A stretch of 64,000 nucleotides of DNA, from contig NZ_FNOI01000005.1 in assembly GCF_900107015.1 (NCBI RefSeq), positions 168,501 to 232,500 of the forward strand. Reading direction: 5' to 3'. The notes below the pieces were generated by a model. That model was not told where the DNA came from. It did no database searches and was given only the letters and a program-made list of their open reading frames with translations. Source of the stretch: Litoreibacter albidus. Lineage in GTDB: Bacteria > Pseudomonadota > Alphaproteobacteria > Rhodobacterales > Rhodobacteraceae. This document shows positions 43,324-54,384 of this stretch, piece after piece. Each line of letters opens with the position of its first letter. Position 1 is the first letter of the stretch. Made by a program: the position numbers and the translations under genes.

Positions 43324-44085
43324 CTAGAGGGACGCCGTGATGCCGCCGTCCACATAGAGCGTGTGGCCGTTCACAAAGCTGGAGGCTGGCGACGCCAAGA
43401 ACACCGCCGCACCGACGAGTTCATCGACGTTGCCCCAACGGCCCGCTGGCGTGCGCTTTTCCAGCCAAGCGGAGAATTCATCATCCGCCACCAGTGCCGC
43501 GTTTAGCGGTGTGTCAAAATAACCCGGCGCGATGGAATTGCACTGAAGCCCGTGTTTGGCCCAATCCGTGGCCATGCCTTTGGTCAGGTTGCCCACCGCG
43601 CCTTTCGTGGCGGTATAGGGCGCAATACCAGGCCGCGCCAAAGCCGTCTGCACGGAGGCAATGTTGATGATCTTGCCCGCCCCGCGTGCGATCATGTGGC
43701 GGGCGACGGCTTGGCCCACGTGAAAGACGGACGCCACGTTGGTTTGCAACAGCTTCTCGAACGCATCGGCCGGGAAGTTTTCCAGCTCCGTGCGGTGCTG
43801 CATGCCAGCGTTGTTGATCAAGATGTCGATGGGGCCGACGTTGGCCTCGAAATCATCCACCGCCTTGCGCACGGCGTCGTGGTCTGTCGCGTCAAAAGCA
43901 AGCGTATGAGGCGTGTTTAGAGCCTTTGCAGCGGCGGAGAGCTTGGCCTGATCGCGGCCATTTAAGACCACCTCTGCGCCTGCCTCTTGCAGGCCTTTCG
44001 CCAGCGCGTAGCCGATCCCTTGCGAGGAGCCCGTGACAAGTGCGCGCTTGCCGGTGAGGTCGAATAGAGCAGCGCCCTTGGTCAT
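43324..44085 (-). CDS. SDR oxidoreductase, gluconate 5-dehydrogenase-like
   Basis: A 253-residue classical short-chain dehydrogenase. TGSSQGIG (cofactor), NNAG followed by MQHRTELEN, and Y-T-A-T-K (catalytic Tyr and Lys) are intact. FDLTGKRALVTGSSQGIGYAL, RHMIARGAGKIINIASVQ and APGYFDTPLNAALV match gluconate 5-dehydrogenase/IdnO, which interconverts 5-ketogluconate and gluconate. It directly precedes gntK, so the pair would feed ketogluconate or idonate carbon to 6-phosphogluconate. Exact substrate inferred. Confidence 0.85.
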   Translation of the reverse strand: MTKGAALFDLTGKRALVTGSSQGIGYALAKGLQEAGAEVVLNGRDQAKLSAAAKALNTPHTLAFDATDHDAVRKAVDDFEANVGPIDILINNAGMQHRTELENFPADAFEKLLQTNVASVFHVGQAVARHMIARGAGKIINIASVQTALARPGIAPYTATKGAVGNLTKGMATDWAKHGLQCNSIAPGYFDTPLNAALVADDEFSAWLEKRTPAGRWGNVDELVGAAVFLASPASSFVNGHTLYVDGGITASL

Positions 44086-44137
44086 GGTGACATCCTTAAA
44101 TTTAGTGAACTGTTAGAGGGATCATATTGGCACGGTT

Positions 44138-45109
44138 TCATAGCGCGCGAAAGCACGGCAGCACATCACCATCTGCGGGCGTCGCCATGAACACGGCGCG
44201 GGCAATGGCGCGGGCCAGACAGGTGGCGGCGGCATGGCCGACCATTAGCGGATCACCCTGCTTGTCGCCCGCGGACACCGCAAACACCAGATCGCCGTCC
44301 ATCGGCGTGTGCGACGGAACAATCGCGCGCGCCATGCCGTCATGCGCCGCGACGGCCATGCGTTTGGCCTGTGCCTTGGTCAGCTTGGCGTCAGTGGCGA
44401 CGATGGCGATTGTGGTGTTCGCCCCCTCCCCCACGTCGGTTTTGAGCGGGAGCCGCGTCGCGCCGTAGGAGGCGGGATCGCCGCCTAGGCCGCCGAATTC
44501 CTCGCCAAACTCGGACTGGGCCGCCCAGAACTTTCCGGCGGGGGTGACAACGGTGCCGATCGGGTTTGCAACAACAAGGGCCGCGACGGTGACCCCGTCG
44601 TCCAGCACCACGGACGCGGTGCCAAGCCCGCCTTTGTGCGTCGCGGTCGTTGCCCCTGTGCCCGCCCCGACGGAGCCTTCGGTGACGTCTTCGCCCGCCG
44701 CATCCAGCGCCGCGCGACCAAGGGCGGCATAGGGGTTATCACCCCAATCCTTCTGACCGCCATTGAGCAGATCGAAGATGATTGCAGCGGGCACAATCGG
44801 CACGCGCATATCCCCGACGGCAAAGCCGCGCCCTTGGGCCCGCAGGCCCGACAGCACGCCAGATGCCGCGTCCAGCCCGAAGGCGGAGCCGCCGGACAAC
44901 ACCAGCGCATCGACGCCCTCCACGGATTTATCAGGGTCTAACAAGGCGATTTCGCGGGTTCCGGGGGCGCCGCCCATGATGTGCACGGACGCTATGAACG
45001 GCGCATCGGCGGTCAGAACAGTCGCGCCAGATTTCAGCGCATCATCCTGCGCGTGGCCGACCCGCAGGGCTGAGATGTCCGTGATCGAATTGCGGGGACC
45101 AGCTTTCAT
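44138..45109 (-). CDS. P1 family peptidase (DmpA/BapA-like aminopeptidase)
   Basis: A 323-residue N-terminal-nucleophile hydrolase that cleaves itself and releases N-terminal L-, D- or beta-amino acids. Family blocks: NSITDISALRVGHAQD, LSGGSAFGLDAASGV, GSVGAGTGATTATHKGGLGT just before the cleavage and nucleophile site, and ATDAKLTKAQAKRMAVAAHDGMARAI. The start is ATG 45109, sharing its A with the preceding SDR stop (TGATG). Its place in an operon with a peptide ABC transporter suggests processing of imported peptides. Confidence 0.9.
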   Translation of the reverse strand: MKAGPRNSITDISALRVGHAQDDALKSGATVLTADAPFIASVHIMGGAPGTREIALLDPDKSVEGVDALVLSGGSAFGLDAASGVLSGLRAQGRGFAVGDMRVPIVPAAIIFDLLNGGQKDWGDNPYAALGRAALDAAGEDVTEGSVGAGTGATTATHKGGLGTASVVLDDGVTVAALVVANPIGTVVTPAGKFWAAQSEFGEEFGGLGGDPASYGATRLPLKTDVGEGANTTIAIVATDAKLTKAQAKRMAVAAHDGMARAIVPSHTPMDGDLVFAVSAGDKQGDPLMVGHAAATCLARAIARAVFMATPADGDVLPCFRAL

Positions 45110-45849
45110 CAAATGCACCGCCCGCCGTCGACTTCCATACAAACGCCGGTGATCATTGACGCCTCGTCCGAGCAGAGGAAGCAGGCGGCGTTTGCCATAT
45201 CCTCCGGCGTGGAAAAGCGGCCCAGCGGGATGGTCGATAGAAACTTCGCACGAACCTCTGGGGTATCTTCGCCCATGAAGCTTTTGAGCAGCGGGGTGTC
45301 GCCCGCGACGGGGTTGATCGCGTTCACGCGGATGCCGTCAGGGGCCAGCTCCACCGCCATCGCCTTGGTCGCGGTGTTCATCCAGCCCTTGGAGGCATTG
45401 TACCAGTTCAGACGCGGGCGCGGGCTAACGCCTGCGGTGGACGCCACGTTCAAGATCGCGCCGGAGCCTTGCTTTTTGAACAGCGGGACAAGGTGTTTCG
45501 CGGTGTAATAAACCGACTTGCAGTTCACCGCGAAGACCTTGTCGAAGTCCTCTTCGCTGACGTCCTCCATCGCGGCTGGAAGGTGGGTTGTTCCGGCGTT
45601 GTTAATCAGGATGTCGATGCTGCCAAAAGACTCTAACGTGGCCTCAATCATTGATTTAACGCTCGCACCTTGCGCGACGTTGGTGATCACTGCGCGGGCG
45701 CTACTGCCCAATTCTATCGCCAGATCTTCGGCCAAATTCAGGTCCGCGATCATGACGTTCGCGCCCTCTGCCACGAACTTGCGCGCGATGCCTGCACCGA
45801 ACCCTGACGCGCCACCCGTGACGATTGCTGTTTTTCCCTCAAGACGCAT
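45109..45849 (-). CDS. SDR-family oxidoreductase, classical type
   Basis: A 246-residue NAD(P)-dependent short-chain dehydrogenase. TGGASGFG, NNAG and catalytic Y-N-A-S-K are all present, and the acidic D in IADLN after beta-2 favours NAD. The block SPRPRLNWYNASKGW is common to a set of glucose-1-dehydrogenase-like roseobacter SDRs of unknown substrate. It lies between the ALDH (29 bases) and the P1 peptidase (1-base overlap) in the same operon. Confidence 0.88.
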   Translation of the reverse strand: MRLEGKTAIVTGGASGFGAGIARKFVAEGANVMIADLNLAEDLAIELGSSARAVITNVAQGASVKSMIEATLESFGSIDILINNAGTTHLPAAMEDVSEEDFDKVFAVNCKSVYYTAKHLVPLFKKQGSGAILNVASTAGVSPRPRLNWYNASKGWMNTATKAMAVELAPDGIRVNAINPVAGDTPLLKSFMGEDTPEVRAKFLSTIPLGRFSTPEDMANAACFLCSDEASMITGVCMEVDGGRCI

Positions 45850-45878
45850 GTGCGGCCTCCCTTTGATGTGAATTCTGG

Positions 45879-47333
45879 TCAGCCATGAAGTGCTGCGACG
45901 GTCTTTAATGTGGAGAAGCCGTAGAGGGCCTCGAAGCCCTTTTCGCGCCCGTGACCGGATAGGCCCGTGCCGCCGAATGGCAGCTCGACCCCGCCACCCG
46001 CGCCGTAGTTGTTCAAGAACACCTGCCCCGCGCGTAACGCCTTGGCGAGCCGCATTTGCCGCGCGCCCTCGCGCGACCAGACGGAGGCCACCAAGCCGAA
46101 CTGCGTGCCGTTCGCGATGGAGAGCGCTTCGGCCTCATCGTCGAAGGGGATGACCACCTGAACGGGGCCGAAGATTTCTTCTTGAGCCAGAACATGCCCC
46201 GGACTTACGCCCGCAAACAGCGTGGGGGCGACGTAGTGGCCGCCGTCCGGCGCGTCGGTGACCACCTGCCCCTGCGCGGCTTTTTCAAGCGATGCGCCTT
46301 GGGCGATGAAGCCTTCGACGATGTCCTTCTGGCGAGCGGAGATCAGCGGCCCCACGTCCAGATCTGCCATTGCGGGGCCGACTTGCAGGTCGCCGTAGCG
46401 GGCGGCCATGCGGTCCAGCACCTCGTCAAAAACGCCGCGTTGCACCAAGATACGCGATGACGCGGAGCAGGTTTGCCCCGCGTTCTGCACGCCAGCGTTC
46501 ACCAAGAACGGCAAGGCGGCGTCAATGTCGGCGTCATCGAACACCAGTTGCGGGGATTTACCGCCCAGCTCCAACGTGACGGGCACGATGTTTTCCGACG
46601 CCTGCCGCTGGATCAATTTGCCGACCCCGACGGAGCCGGTGAATGACACGTGGTTAACACCCGCGTGGGCGGACAGGGCCGCGCCCGCCTCCGCACCAAG
46701 ACCGGGGACCACGTTCAACACGCCTTCCGGCAGCCCCGCCTGTCGGGCCAGATCGGCGAAGGCGAGCGCGGTCAGGCAGGCTTCCTCCGCAGGTTTCAGG
46801 ACGGCTGCGTTGCCCATCGCCAAGGCCGCCCCGACGGAGCGGCCGATGATCTGCATCGGATAATTCCACGGGATGATGTGGCCGGTAACGCCGTGCGGTT
46901 CGCGCAGGGTGTAGACGGTGTAGCCGTCCAGATAGGGGATAGTGTGGCCGTGCAATTTATCCGCCGCGCCGCCGTAAAATTCCATGTAGCGCGCCAAGGC
47001 CAAAGCGTCGGCTTTTGCCTGCTTTAGAGGCTTTCCGACGTCCATCGCTTCGAGGCGGGCCAGCGTGTCGGCGTTGTCCAAAACCAGCTGGCCGATCTTT
47101 GCCAGAATGCGCCCCCGCTCCGGCGCGGTCATGCGGGCCCACGGCCCGTGCAATGCCTCTTCGGCGGCGGCAACGGCGTGGTCGACATCCTCCTGCCCGC
47201 CGCGTGCAATCTGGCAGATCACCGTGCCGTCGGACGGGTTGCCAAGGTCCAGCGTTTGCCCCGCAACGGGGTCGACCCACGCGCCACCGATAAAGCAAAG
47301 GGAGGGATCAAACCAAATGTCTTCTGTGCTCAT
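45879..47333 (-). CDS. Aldehyde dehydrogenase family protein
   Basis: A 484-residue NAD(P) aldehyde dehydrogenase. IIPWNYPMQ (Asn), LKPAEEACLTAL (cofactor Lys), LELGGKSPQLVF (Glu) and NAGQTCSASSRILV (nucleophilic Cys) are intact. The closest general resemblance is to betaine-aldehyde and aminoaldehyde dehydrogenases (NNYGAGGGVELPFGG), so an amino-aldehyde substrate is reasonable but unproven. It follows the ABC ATPase by 12 bases in one operon. Confidence 0.88.
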   Translation of the reverse strand: MSTEDIWFDPSLCFIGGAWVDPVAGQTLDLGNPSDGTVICQIARGGQEDVDHAVAAAEEALHGPWARMTAPERGRILAKIGQLVLDNADTLARLEAMDVGKPLKQAKADALALARYMEFYGGAADKLHGHTIPYLDGYTVYTLREPHGVTGHIIPWNYPMQIIGRSVGAALAMGNAAVLKPAEEACLTALAFADLARQAGLPEGVLNVVPGLGAEAGAALSAHAGVNHVSFTGSVGVGKLIQRQASENIVPVTLELGGKSPQLVFDDADIDAALPFLVNAGVQNAGQTCSASSRILVQRGVFDEVLDRMAARYGDLQVGPAMADLDVGPLISARQKDIVEGFIAQGASLEKAAQGQVVTDAPDGGHYVAPTLFAGVSPGHVLAQEEIFGPVQVVIPFDDEAEALSIANGTQFGLVASVWSREGARQMRLAKALRAGQVFLNNYGAGGGVELPFGGTGLSGHGREKGFEALYGFSTLKTVAALHG

Positions 47334-47345
47334 ACGGTGGCCTTT

Positions 47346-48895
<1,550 letters not shown>

Positions 48896-48899
<4 letters not shown>

Positions 48900-49705
48900 C
48901 GCTCCACCCGCAGTTTAGGGTCTAATACGTCGCGAATGCCGTCCCCTGCCATGTTCAGCCCCAAGACGGTGAAGAGGATCGCGAAGCCCGGAAACAGGGC
49001 CACATGCGGGGCCAATGCGATGAGCGTTTGGGCGTCTGCCAACATGCGGCCCCATGAGGGCGTGGGCGGCTGCGCACCGAGGCCGACGTAGGACAAGGCC
49101 GCCTCTGCCAGAATGCCCAAGGAGAACTGGATCGTGCCTTGCACGATCAGCAGGTTGGCAAGGTTTGGCAAGATATGCTCCGCCGAGATACGCACCGCAC
49201 CCTTGCCCGCAACCCGCGCGGCAAGCACGTAATCGCGCGTCCACAGAGACAGCGCGGCGCCGCGTGTGAGGCGGGCGAAAACGGGGATGTTGAAGATGCC
49301 GATGGCGATGATCGCGTTGATGGCAGAGGGGCCGAAAATGGCGGTGATCAGGATCGCGATGAGCAGCGAGGGAAAGGCAAAGATCAGGTCGTTGCCACGC
49401 ATGATGACCTCATCCAGCAGCGAGCCTTTGCGCGCGGCGGCGGTGAGGCCAAGCGGCACGCCGAGCCCCATACCGATGACCACCGCCACGATCGCCACGG
49501 CGATGGACGTGCGTGCGCCAACCATGATCATCGAGAAGATATCGCGCCCGAAATGGTCAGTGCCAAACCAGTGGTCGGCGGTCGGTGTCTTTAGCTTGTT
49601 GGCGATGTCCAGCACTGTGACGTCATAGGGCGTCCACAAGAACGACAGCGCGGCACCCAGCGCGAAAATGGCGGTCAGCGTGAGGCCGAAAATCAGGTTC
49701 CTCAT
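48896..49705 (-). CDS. Peptide ABC transporter permease, DppC type
   Basis: A 269-residue inner-membrane permease with an N-terminal OppC-type helix. Signature regions are TPTADHWFGTDHFGRDIFSM (the oligopeptide family block before helix 2) and the EAA loop with GKGAVRISAEHILPNLANLL. ATG 49705 (MRNLIFGLTLTAIFALGA) overlaps the DppB stop as ATGA; a longer frame would add MGRPTPSGPR. Five or six membrane segments. Confidence 0.93.
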
Positions 49706-50646
49706 GCGCGGCCCCGAAGGCGTGGGTCGACCCATGCGTAGGCCAGATCGACGGCAAAATTGACCATGATCACCGCGAAGACGAGCAGGAACACGACGCT
49801 TTCCACCATGATCAAATCACGTTGCGAAATGGCTTGAAAAACCAGCCGCCCGAGGCCGGGTAAGTAGAAGACGTTTTCGATGATGATGGCCCCCGCGAGG
49901 AGGAACGAGAATTGCAACCCGATGATCGTGAGAACGGGGATCATCGCGTTGCGCAAGGCATGTCGCCAGAGCGATTGACGCCTTGTTAGACCCTTTGCGC
50001 GGCTGGTTCGGATGTAATCCTCCGACAGGGTATCAAGCAGGGCGGAGCGCATGACCCGCGCGAGAATGGAGGCTTGCGGCAACGCCAGCGCGATGGCCGG
50101 AAGGGTCAGCGCCTTGAGCGCGGCGGCGGGGTTTTCCCAACCTGGAAAGCCGCCTGCGGAAAACCAGCGCAAGTTGATGGCGAACAACACGACCATCAGC
50201 ATAGCGAACCAGAAGTTGGGCACCGCGATGCCAAGCTGGGTGGCCCCCATCACGGACATATCCGCCCACGATCCGCGCTTGGTGGCGGCGAGGATGCCAA
50301 CGGGGAATGCGACCAAAACCGTCAGCCCCAGCGCGATGAGGGCCAGCGGCAGAGACAGCCAGAGGCGTTCGCCGATGATCTCCGCAACGGGGGTCCGGTA
50401 AGTGTAGGACGTGCCGAAGTCGCCCGACATCATGCCCGTGACCCACGACAGGTAGCGCGCGGAGAGTGATGCGTTCAGCCCCAGTTCTTCGCGCAGGGCG
50501 GCCACCGTATCCGGTTGCGCGTTGATGCCCAGCATGAAGGACGCGGGGTCACCGGGGATCACCTCTATACAGGCGAAAATGACAAGGCTCGCCACGATCA
50601 GCGAGATCACGAGCGAGCCTAACCGTTTGATGGCATAGCGTAGCAT
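49702..50646 (-). CDS. Peptide ABC transporter permease, DppB type
   Basis: A 314-residue permease with six helices. MLRYAIKRLGSLVISLIVAS at the start, IPGDPASFMLG, and the EAA loop RTSRAKGLTRRQSLWRHALR are typical of DppB/OppB. It is second in the operon, 22 bases after the substrate-binding protein and coupled to DppC by a 4-base overlap. Confidence 0.94.
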   Translation of the reverse strand: MLRYAIKRLGSLVISLIVASLVIFACIEVIPGDPASFMLGINAQPDTVAALREELGLNASLSARYLSWVTGMMSGDFGTSYTYRTPVAEIIGERLWLSLPLALIALGLTVLVAFPVGILAATKRGSWADMSVMGATQLGIAVPNFWFAMLMVVLFAINLRWFSAGGFPGWENPAAALKALTLPAIALALPQASILARVMRSALLDTLSEDYIRTSRAKGLTRRQSLWRHALRNAMIPVLTIIGLQFSFLLAGAIIIENVFYLPGLGRLVFQAISQRDLIMVESVVFLLVFAVIMVNFAVDLAYAWVDPRLRGRA

Positions 50647-50668
50647 ATTGGTTCGCTATGCCCCGTTT

Positions 50669-52141
50669 CTACTCGGACCAGCTTACGCCGGTCAGATCAA
50701 TTGCTTGGGTCGGGGCGTCGGCCCAGATGCCTTGCAGCTTGGCATTTACCACGGAGGTGAGGGCAAGCTGGAATAGATACGCGTTGACGTAATCCTCGGA
50801 AATTATCGTTTGCGCGGTTTGCAGCATCTGGTTGCGCGTCTCGCCGTCGGCCTCGACATCGAAGTCGGCCATCAGCTTTTGCAACTCCGCGTTGTCGTAC
50901 TGGAAGTAGTAGTCGGGGCGGGCATAGATGCCGATGTCCATCGGCTCGGTATGGGACACGATTGTCAGACCGAAATCCTTGCCACGGAAGGCCTGTTCCA
51001 ACCACTGTGCCCATTCCAGATTGCTGATCTCTGTCTCTATTCCGACGTCGCGCAATTGGGCTGCGATGATCTCCCCGCCGCGCCGCGCATAGGACGGCGG
51101 CGGCAGCTTTAGGGTCGTTTTAAAGCCGTCGGGCAGGCCAGCCTCGGCCAGAAGGGCCTTGGCTTTTTCGGGATCGTAATCGGAGTTTCCGGTGAGGTCG
51201 ACATAGGCCGGATTGTGCGGCGCGAAGTGGGACCCGATGGGCGTGCCGTAGCCAAACATCGCGCCGTCAATCACCGCTTGGCGACTGATTGCGTGGCTCA
51301 CGGCTTGGCGCACCAGCTTGTTGTCGAACGGCGGTTGCTTGTTGTTCATGGCGAGGATCGTCTCGCCCTCCGTGTTGCCAGCCAGCACGGTAAAGCGTGG
51401 GTCGGCCTCGAACTGTGCCAGATTTTCCGGCGCGGGGTAGCTGTAGAACGCATCCACATCCTCGGCCATCATCGCGCCGAACGCGGCTGTTGGTTCGGAG
51501 ATGAACTTGAAGGTGGCTTTCTCCAGCGTCGCGGCGTCGCCCCAATAGTCGGGGTTGCGCACAAGGGTGATGCTGTCGCCTTGCTTCCAGTCATCGAATT
51601 TGAACGCGCCGGTGCCAATGGGCATGGACTTGATGTCGTCGATACTTTCGGGGGCCACGATCACCGCGTCACCCCACGCCATATTGAACAAAAAGCTGCC
51701 CTGAGGGGCCGCCAGCGTGACCTTGACGGTGGTGGGATCAACGGCCTCCACAGTGTCTATATTGGCGAAAAGCGCCTTTTGCGCGTTCACCGAGTCCTCT
51801 GCGCGGGCGCGATCCAGCGAGAAGACAACGTCGCTGGCATCCAGATCGGTACCGTCGTGGAATTTCACGCCCTCGTGCAAGGTGAAGGTGTAGGTTTTGC
51901 CGTCCTCGGAGATGTCCCAATCCTTCGCCAACCCGTTCACCACGGAGCCATCGGAGGCGAAGCGCATCAGCCCCTCGAACACATTGGCGTATAGCACTTG
52001 GTCAATCGCGCCAGCGGCGGCGGATGTCGGGTCAAGGTGCGGCGGCTCTAGCTGCAGGCCGATGGTGACATCTGTTTTAGCGATTGCAGCGCCCGTGAGC
52101 AGCGCGGTCGCGGCCACGGAACCTAGTATCCAGCGGGTCAT
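50669..52141 (-). CDS. Peptide ABC transporter substrate-binding protein (SBP family 5)
   Basis: A 490-residue periplasmic receptor with a signal peptide (MTRWILGSVAATALLTGAAI, cleaved after AIA). Family-5 blocks: GLQLEPPHLDPTSAAAGAIDQVLY, KDWDISEDGKTYTFTLHEGVKFHDG, VRQAVSHAISRQAVID. ATG 52141 has GGAGG nearby, whereas the open frame runs 32 codons further without support. It is the first gene of the minus-strand operon. The ligand cannot be read from the sequence; SBP-5 proteins bind peptides but also sugars, opines and metals. Confidence 0.93.
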   Translation of the reverse strand: MTRWILGSVAATALLTGAAIAKTDVTIGLQLEPPHLDPTSAAAGAIDQVLYANVFEGLMRFASDGSVVNGLAKDWDISEDGKTYTFTLHEGVKFHDGTDLDASDVVFSLDRARAEDSVNAQKALFANIDTVEAVDPTTVKVTLAAPQGSFLFNMAWGDAVIVAPESIDDIKSMPIGTGAFKFDDWKQGDSITLVRNPDYWGDAATLEKATFKFISEPTAAFGAMMAEDVDAFYSYPAPENLAQFEADPRFTVLAGNTEGETILAMNNKQPPFDNKLVRQAVSHAISRQAVIDGAMFGYGTPIGSHFAPHNPAYVDLTGNSDYDPEKAKALLAEAGLPDGFKTTLKLPPPSYARRGGEIIAAQLRDVGIETEISNLEWAQWLEQAFRGKDFGLTIVSHTEPMDIGIYARPDYYFQYDNAELQKLMADFDVEADGETRNQMLQTAQTIISEDYVNAYLFQLALTSVVNAKLQGIWADAPTQAIDLTGVSWSE

Positions 52142-52300
52142 TGGGTATCCTCCGTCTGAGTGGCGCGGTTGCCGCACCGTCACCTTGAAGTCTGAAACGG
52201 AATCGTAACGTAAGCAAGCCCAAGACGCGGGGGCCACTGGTAACGCTGTCGCTAAATTGGTAATCCCTGCGCAACTTTATTGCGAGAAGGTCCCACGCTG
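52142..52300. promoter_or_regulatory. Divergent control region of the ABC operon and panBC
   Basis: 159 bases separate the two start codons and must hold both promoters. Two TGGTAA elements, one in CTGGTAAC and one in TTGGTAAT, lie about 23 bases apart on the plus strand before panB, and an imperfect GC-rich inverted repeat lies near 52161-52180. No regulator gene is adjacent. Confidence 0.4.
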
Positions 52301-53134
52301 ATGAGCGCCACTGCCCGTAAAACCGCCCCCATGCCGCAAGATATCCTTGCGCGCAAAGGTGGCACACCGCTGGTCAGCCTGACCGCCTACACCACGCCCA
52401 TGGCCGAAATGATGGATGGCATCTGCGATTTTGTGCTGGTCGGCGACTCCGTTGGGATGGTGCTGCACGGGCTGCCGTCGACTGTGGGCGTCACGATGGA
52501 GATGATGATCCTGCACGGACAAGCCGTGCGGCGCGGGCTGACAACCTCAATGCTGGTGATGGATATGCCGTTCGGATCCTACGAGGAAAGCCGCGAACAG
52601 GCGTTCCGCAACGCCGCCCGCATGATGGCCGAAACCGGCGCGGGTGCGGTGAAGCTGGAAGGCGGGGTCGGCATGGCCGACACCATCAACTTCCTTGTGG
52701 CGCGGGGCATTCCGGTGATGGCGCATATTGGCCTGACGCCGCAATCCATCAACACGCTGGGCGGCTACAAGGTGCAAGGGCGCGGCGCGGAGGCGGCGGC
52801 GTTGATGGCGGACGCCAAAGCGGTGGCAGATGCAGGCGCGTTTGCCGTGGTGCTGGAAAAGGTGCCCGCCGCGCTGGCCGATGAGATTACCGCAAACGTG
52901 GCCATCCCGACGATTGGCATCGGGGCGTCGGCGAATTGCGACGGGCAGATTTTGGTGGTCGACGACATGCTGGGGTTGTTCACCGCGTTCAAGGCGAAAT
53001 TCGTCAAACGCTTCGCCCATCTGGGCGACGATGCCCGCGCCGCAATTCAGGCTTACGCGGGCGAAGTGCAGTCCCGCAGCTTCCCCGCGGCGGAGCACAC
53101 ATTCGCCCAAACCGCGCCGGAGCCCTCCAAATGA
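52301..53134 (+). CDS. panB: 3-methyl-2-oxobutanoate hydroxymethyltransferase
   Basis: First committed step to pantothenate: ketoisovalerate plus methylene-THF gives ketopantoate. The TIM-barrel blocks [67 protein letters not shown] and [19 protein letters not shown] are intact. ATG 52301 follows a GAGAAGG site; ATG would be reached 7 codons into a longer frame. Its stop overlaps the panC start as ATGA. Confidence 0.96.
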   Translation: MSATARKTAPMPQDILARKGGTPLVSLTAYTTPMAEMMDGICDFVLVGDSVGMVLHGLPSTVGVTMEMMILHGQAVRRGLTTSMLVMDMPFGSYEESREQAFRNAARMMAETGAGAVKLEGGVGMADTINFLVARGIPVMAHIGLTPQSINTLGGYKVQGRGAEAAALMADAKAVADAGAFAVVLEKVPAALADEITANVAIPTIGIGASANCDGQILVVDDMLGLFTAFKAKFVKRFAHLGDDARAAIQAYAGEVQSRSFPAAEHTFAQTAPEPSK

Positions 53135-53976
53135 GCGCGCCAATTGTTCGCGGGCTAAGCGAGCTTCGCGCCATGGTGTCGGGATGGAAGCAAAGCGGCG
53201 AGACCGTGGGCGTGGTGCCGACGATGGGGGCGCTGCATCAGGGCCACCTAAGCCTTGTTAGAGCCGCAAAAGACGGTTGTGACCGTGTGATCGTGACGAT
53301 CTTCATTAACCCCAAGCAGTTCAACAACCCCGCCGACTACGACAACTACCCGCGCACCGAAGAGGAAGACGCCCGCAAGTTGGCGCCCTTTGGCGTGGAC
53401 GCGGTTTATGTGCCGGACGGGCCGACAATGTACCCTGATGGCTTTGCCACAAATGTGTCGGTCGGCGGGCTGACGGATGTGCTGTGTGGCGCGCACCGTC
53501 CGGGGCATTTTGACGGGGTTGCCACGGTCGTCAGCAAGCTGTTTTTGCAAACGCAGGCCGACCGCGCCTATTTCGGCGAAAAGGACTTTCAGCAGTTGCA
53601 GGTGGTCACGCGGCTGGCCGCCGATCTGGACATCCCGATCAAGGTGGTCGGCTGCCCGACGATCCGCGAGGAAGACGGGTTGGCCATGTCATCGCGTAAC
53701 CTGCTGCTGTCGGACCGCGCGCGGGTCTGGGCCCCTGCGCTGAACACCGCGATGGAAGAAATGGCCGAAGGGCTGCTGGCGGGCGGCGACATGGCCACGT
53801 TGCGGGCAAAGGCCGTCGCGCAGATCGAACGGGCAGGCTTTACCGAGGTGGAGTATCTGGACCTTCGGGCCTGCGACACGCTGGAGTTACTGGAGACCCC
53901 AAGCCGACCCGCGCGACTATTGGCCGCCGCATGGCTGGCTGGCGTCCGGTTGATCGACAATATAGCCGTGGGGTAG
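53131..53976 (+). CDS. panC: Pantothenate synthetase
   Basis: Joins pantoate and beta-alanine using [17 protein letters not shown] contains the HxGH nucleotide motif; [39 protein letters not shown] and [16 protein letters not shown] (KMSKS-like) are intact. ATG 53131 overlaps the panB stop. The beta-alanine source (usually PanD) is not in the window. Confidence 0.96.
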   Translation: MSAPIVRGLSELRAMVSGWKQSGETVGVVPTMGALHQGHLSLVRAAKDGCDRVIVTIFINPKQFNNPADYDNYPRTEEEDARKLAPFGVDAVYVPDGPTMYPDGFATNVSVGGLTDVLCGAHRPGHFDGVATVVSKLFLQTQADRAYFGEKDFQQLQVVTRLAADLDIPIKVVGCPTIREEDGLAMSSRNLLLSDRARVWAPALNTAMEEMAEGLLAGGDMATLRAKAVAQIERAGFTEVEYLDLRACDTLELLETPSRPARLLAAAWLAGVRLIDNIAVG

Positions 53977-54085
53977 TTGAAACCTGCTCTAAAATGCCGG
54001 ATTTCGCACCATTGTGAGTTGCAATGAGTCGCTAAAAGGCGTCTCAGACGCAGATCAAACGCCCACTACCGTGATAGGACACCGC

Positions 54086-54379
54086 TTGACCGACCGATCA
54101 TTCATTCGCCACGTTGTCTTCTTCAGCGCGAAGGACAAAGGGGACATCGCCCGCATCCGTGACGGGCTGAGCATGCTGCGCGACATCCCTCATTCGCAGA
54201 CCTTCGAGGTTGTAGAGAACAAGAACGTCGACGCGTTGTCGGGTGAGGTTGATGTGGTCGTCTACGCCGAGTTTGAAAGCGACGACGCGCTGCGGGCGTA
54301 TAAGTCGCACCAGCTTTACCAAGATGCAATTGCCGTGGTTCGCCCCCTGCGCGAGTTACGGATCGCTGCGGACTTCTAG
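54086..54379 (+). CDS. Dabb (stress-responsive alpha/beta barrel) family protein
   Basis: A 97-residue small dimeric alpha/beta barrel. IRHVVFFSAKDKGDIARIRDGL and VDVVVYAEFESDDALRAYKSHQLYQDAI are typical of the Dabb fold. The start is TTG 54086 (MTDRSFIRHVV), with AGGA nine bases upstream; GTG 54071 and ATG 54014 in the same frame would add residues outside the family. It lies 5 bases before pabB. Function unknown; often stress-related. Confidence 0.8.
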   Translation: MTDRSFIRHVVFFSAKDKGDIARIRDGLSMLRDIPHSQTFEVVENKNVDALSGEVDVVVYAEFESDDALRAYKSHQLYQDAIAVVRPLRELRIAADF

Positions 54380-54384
54380 TCCCA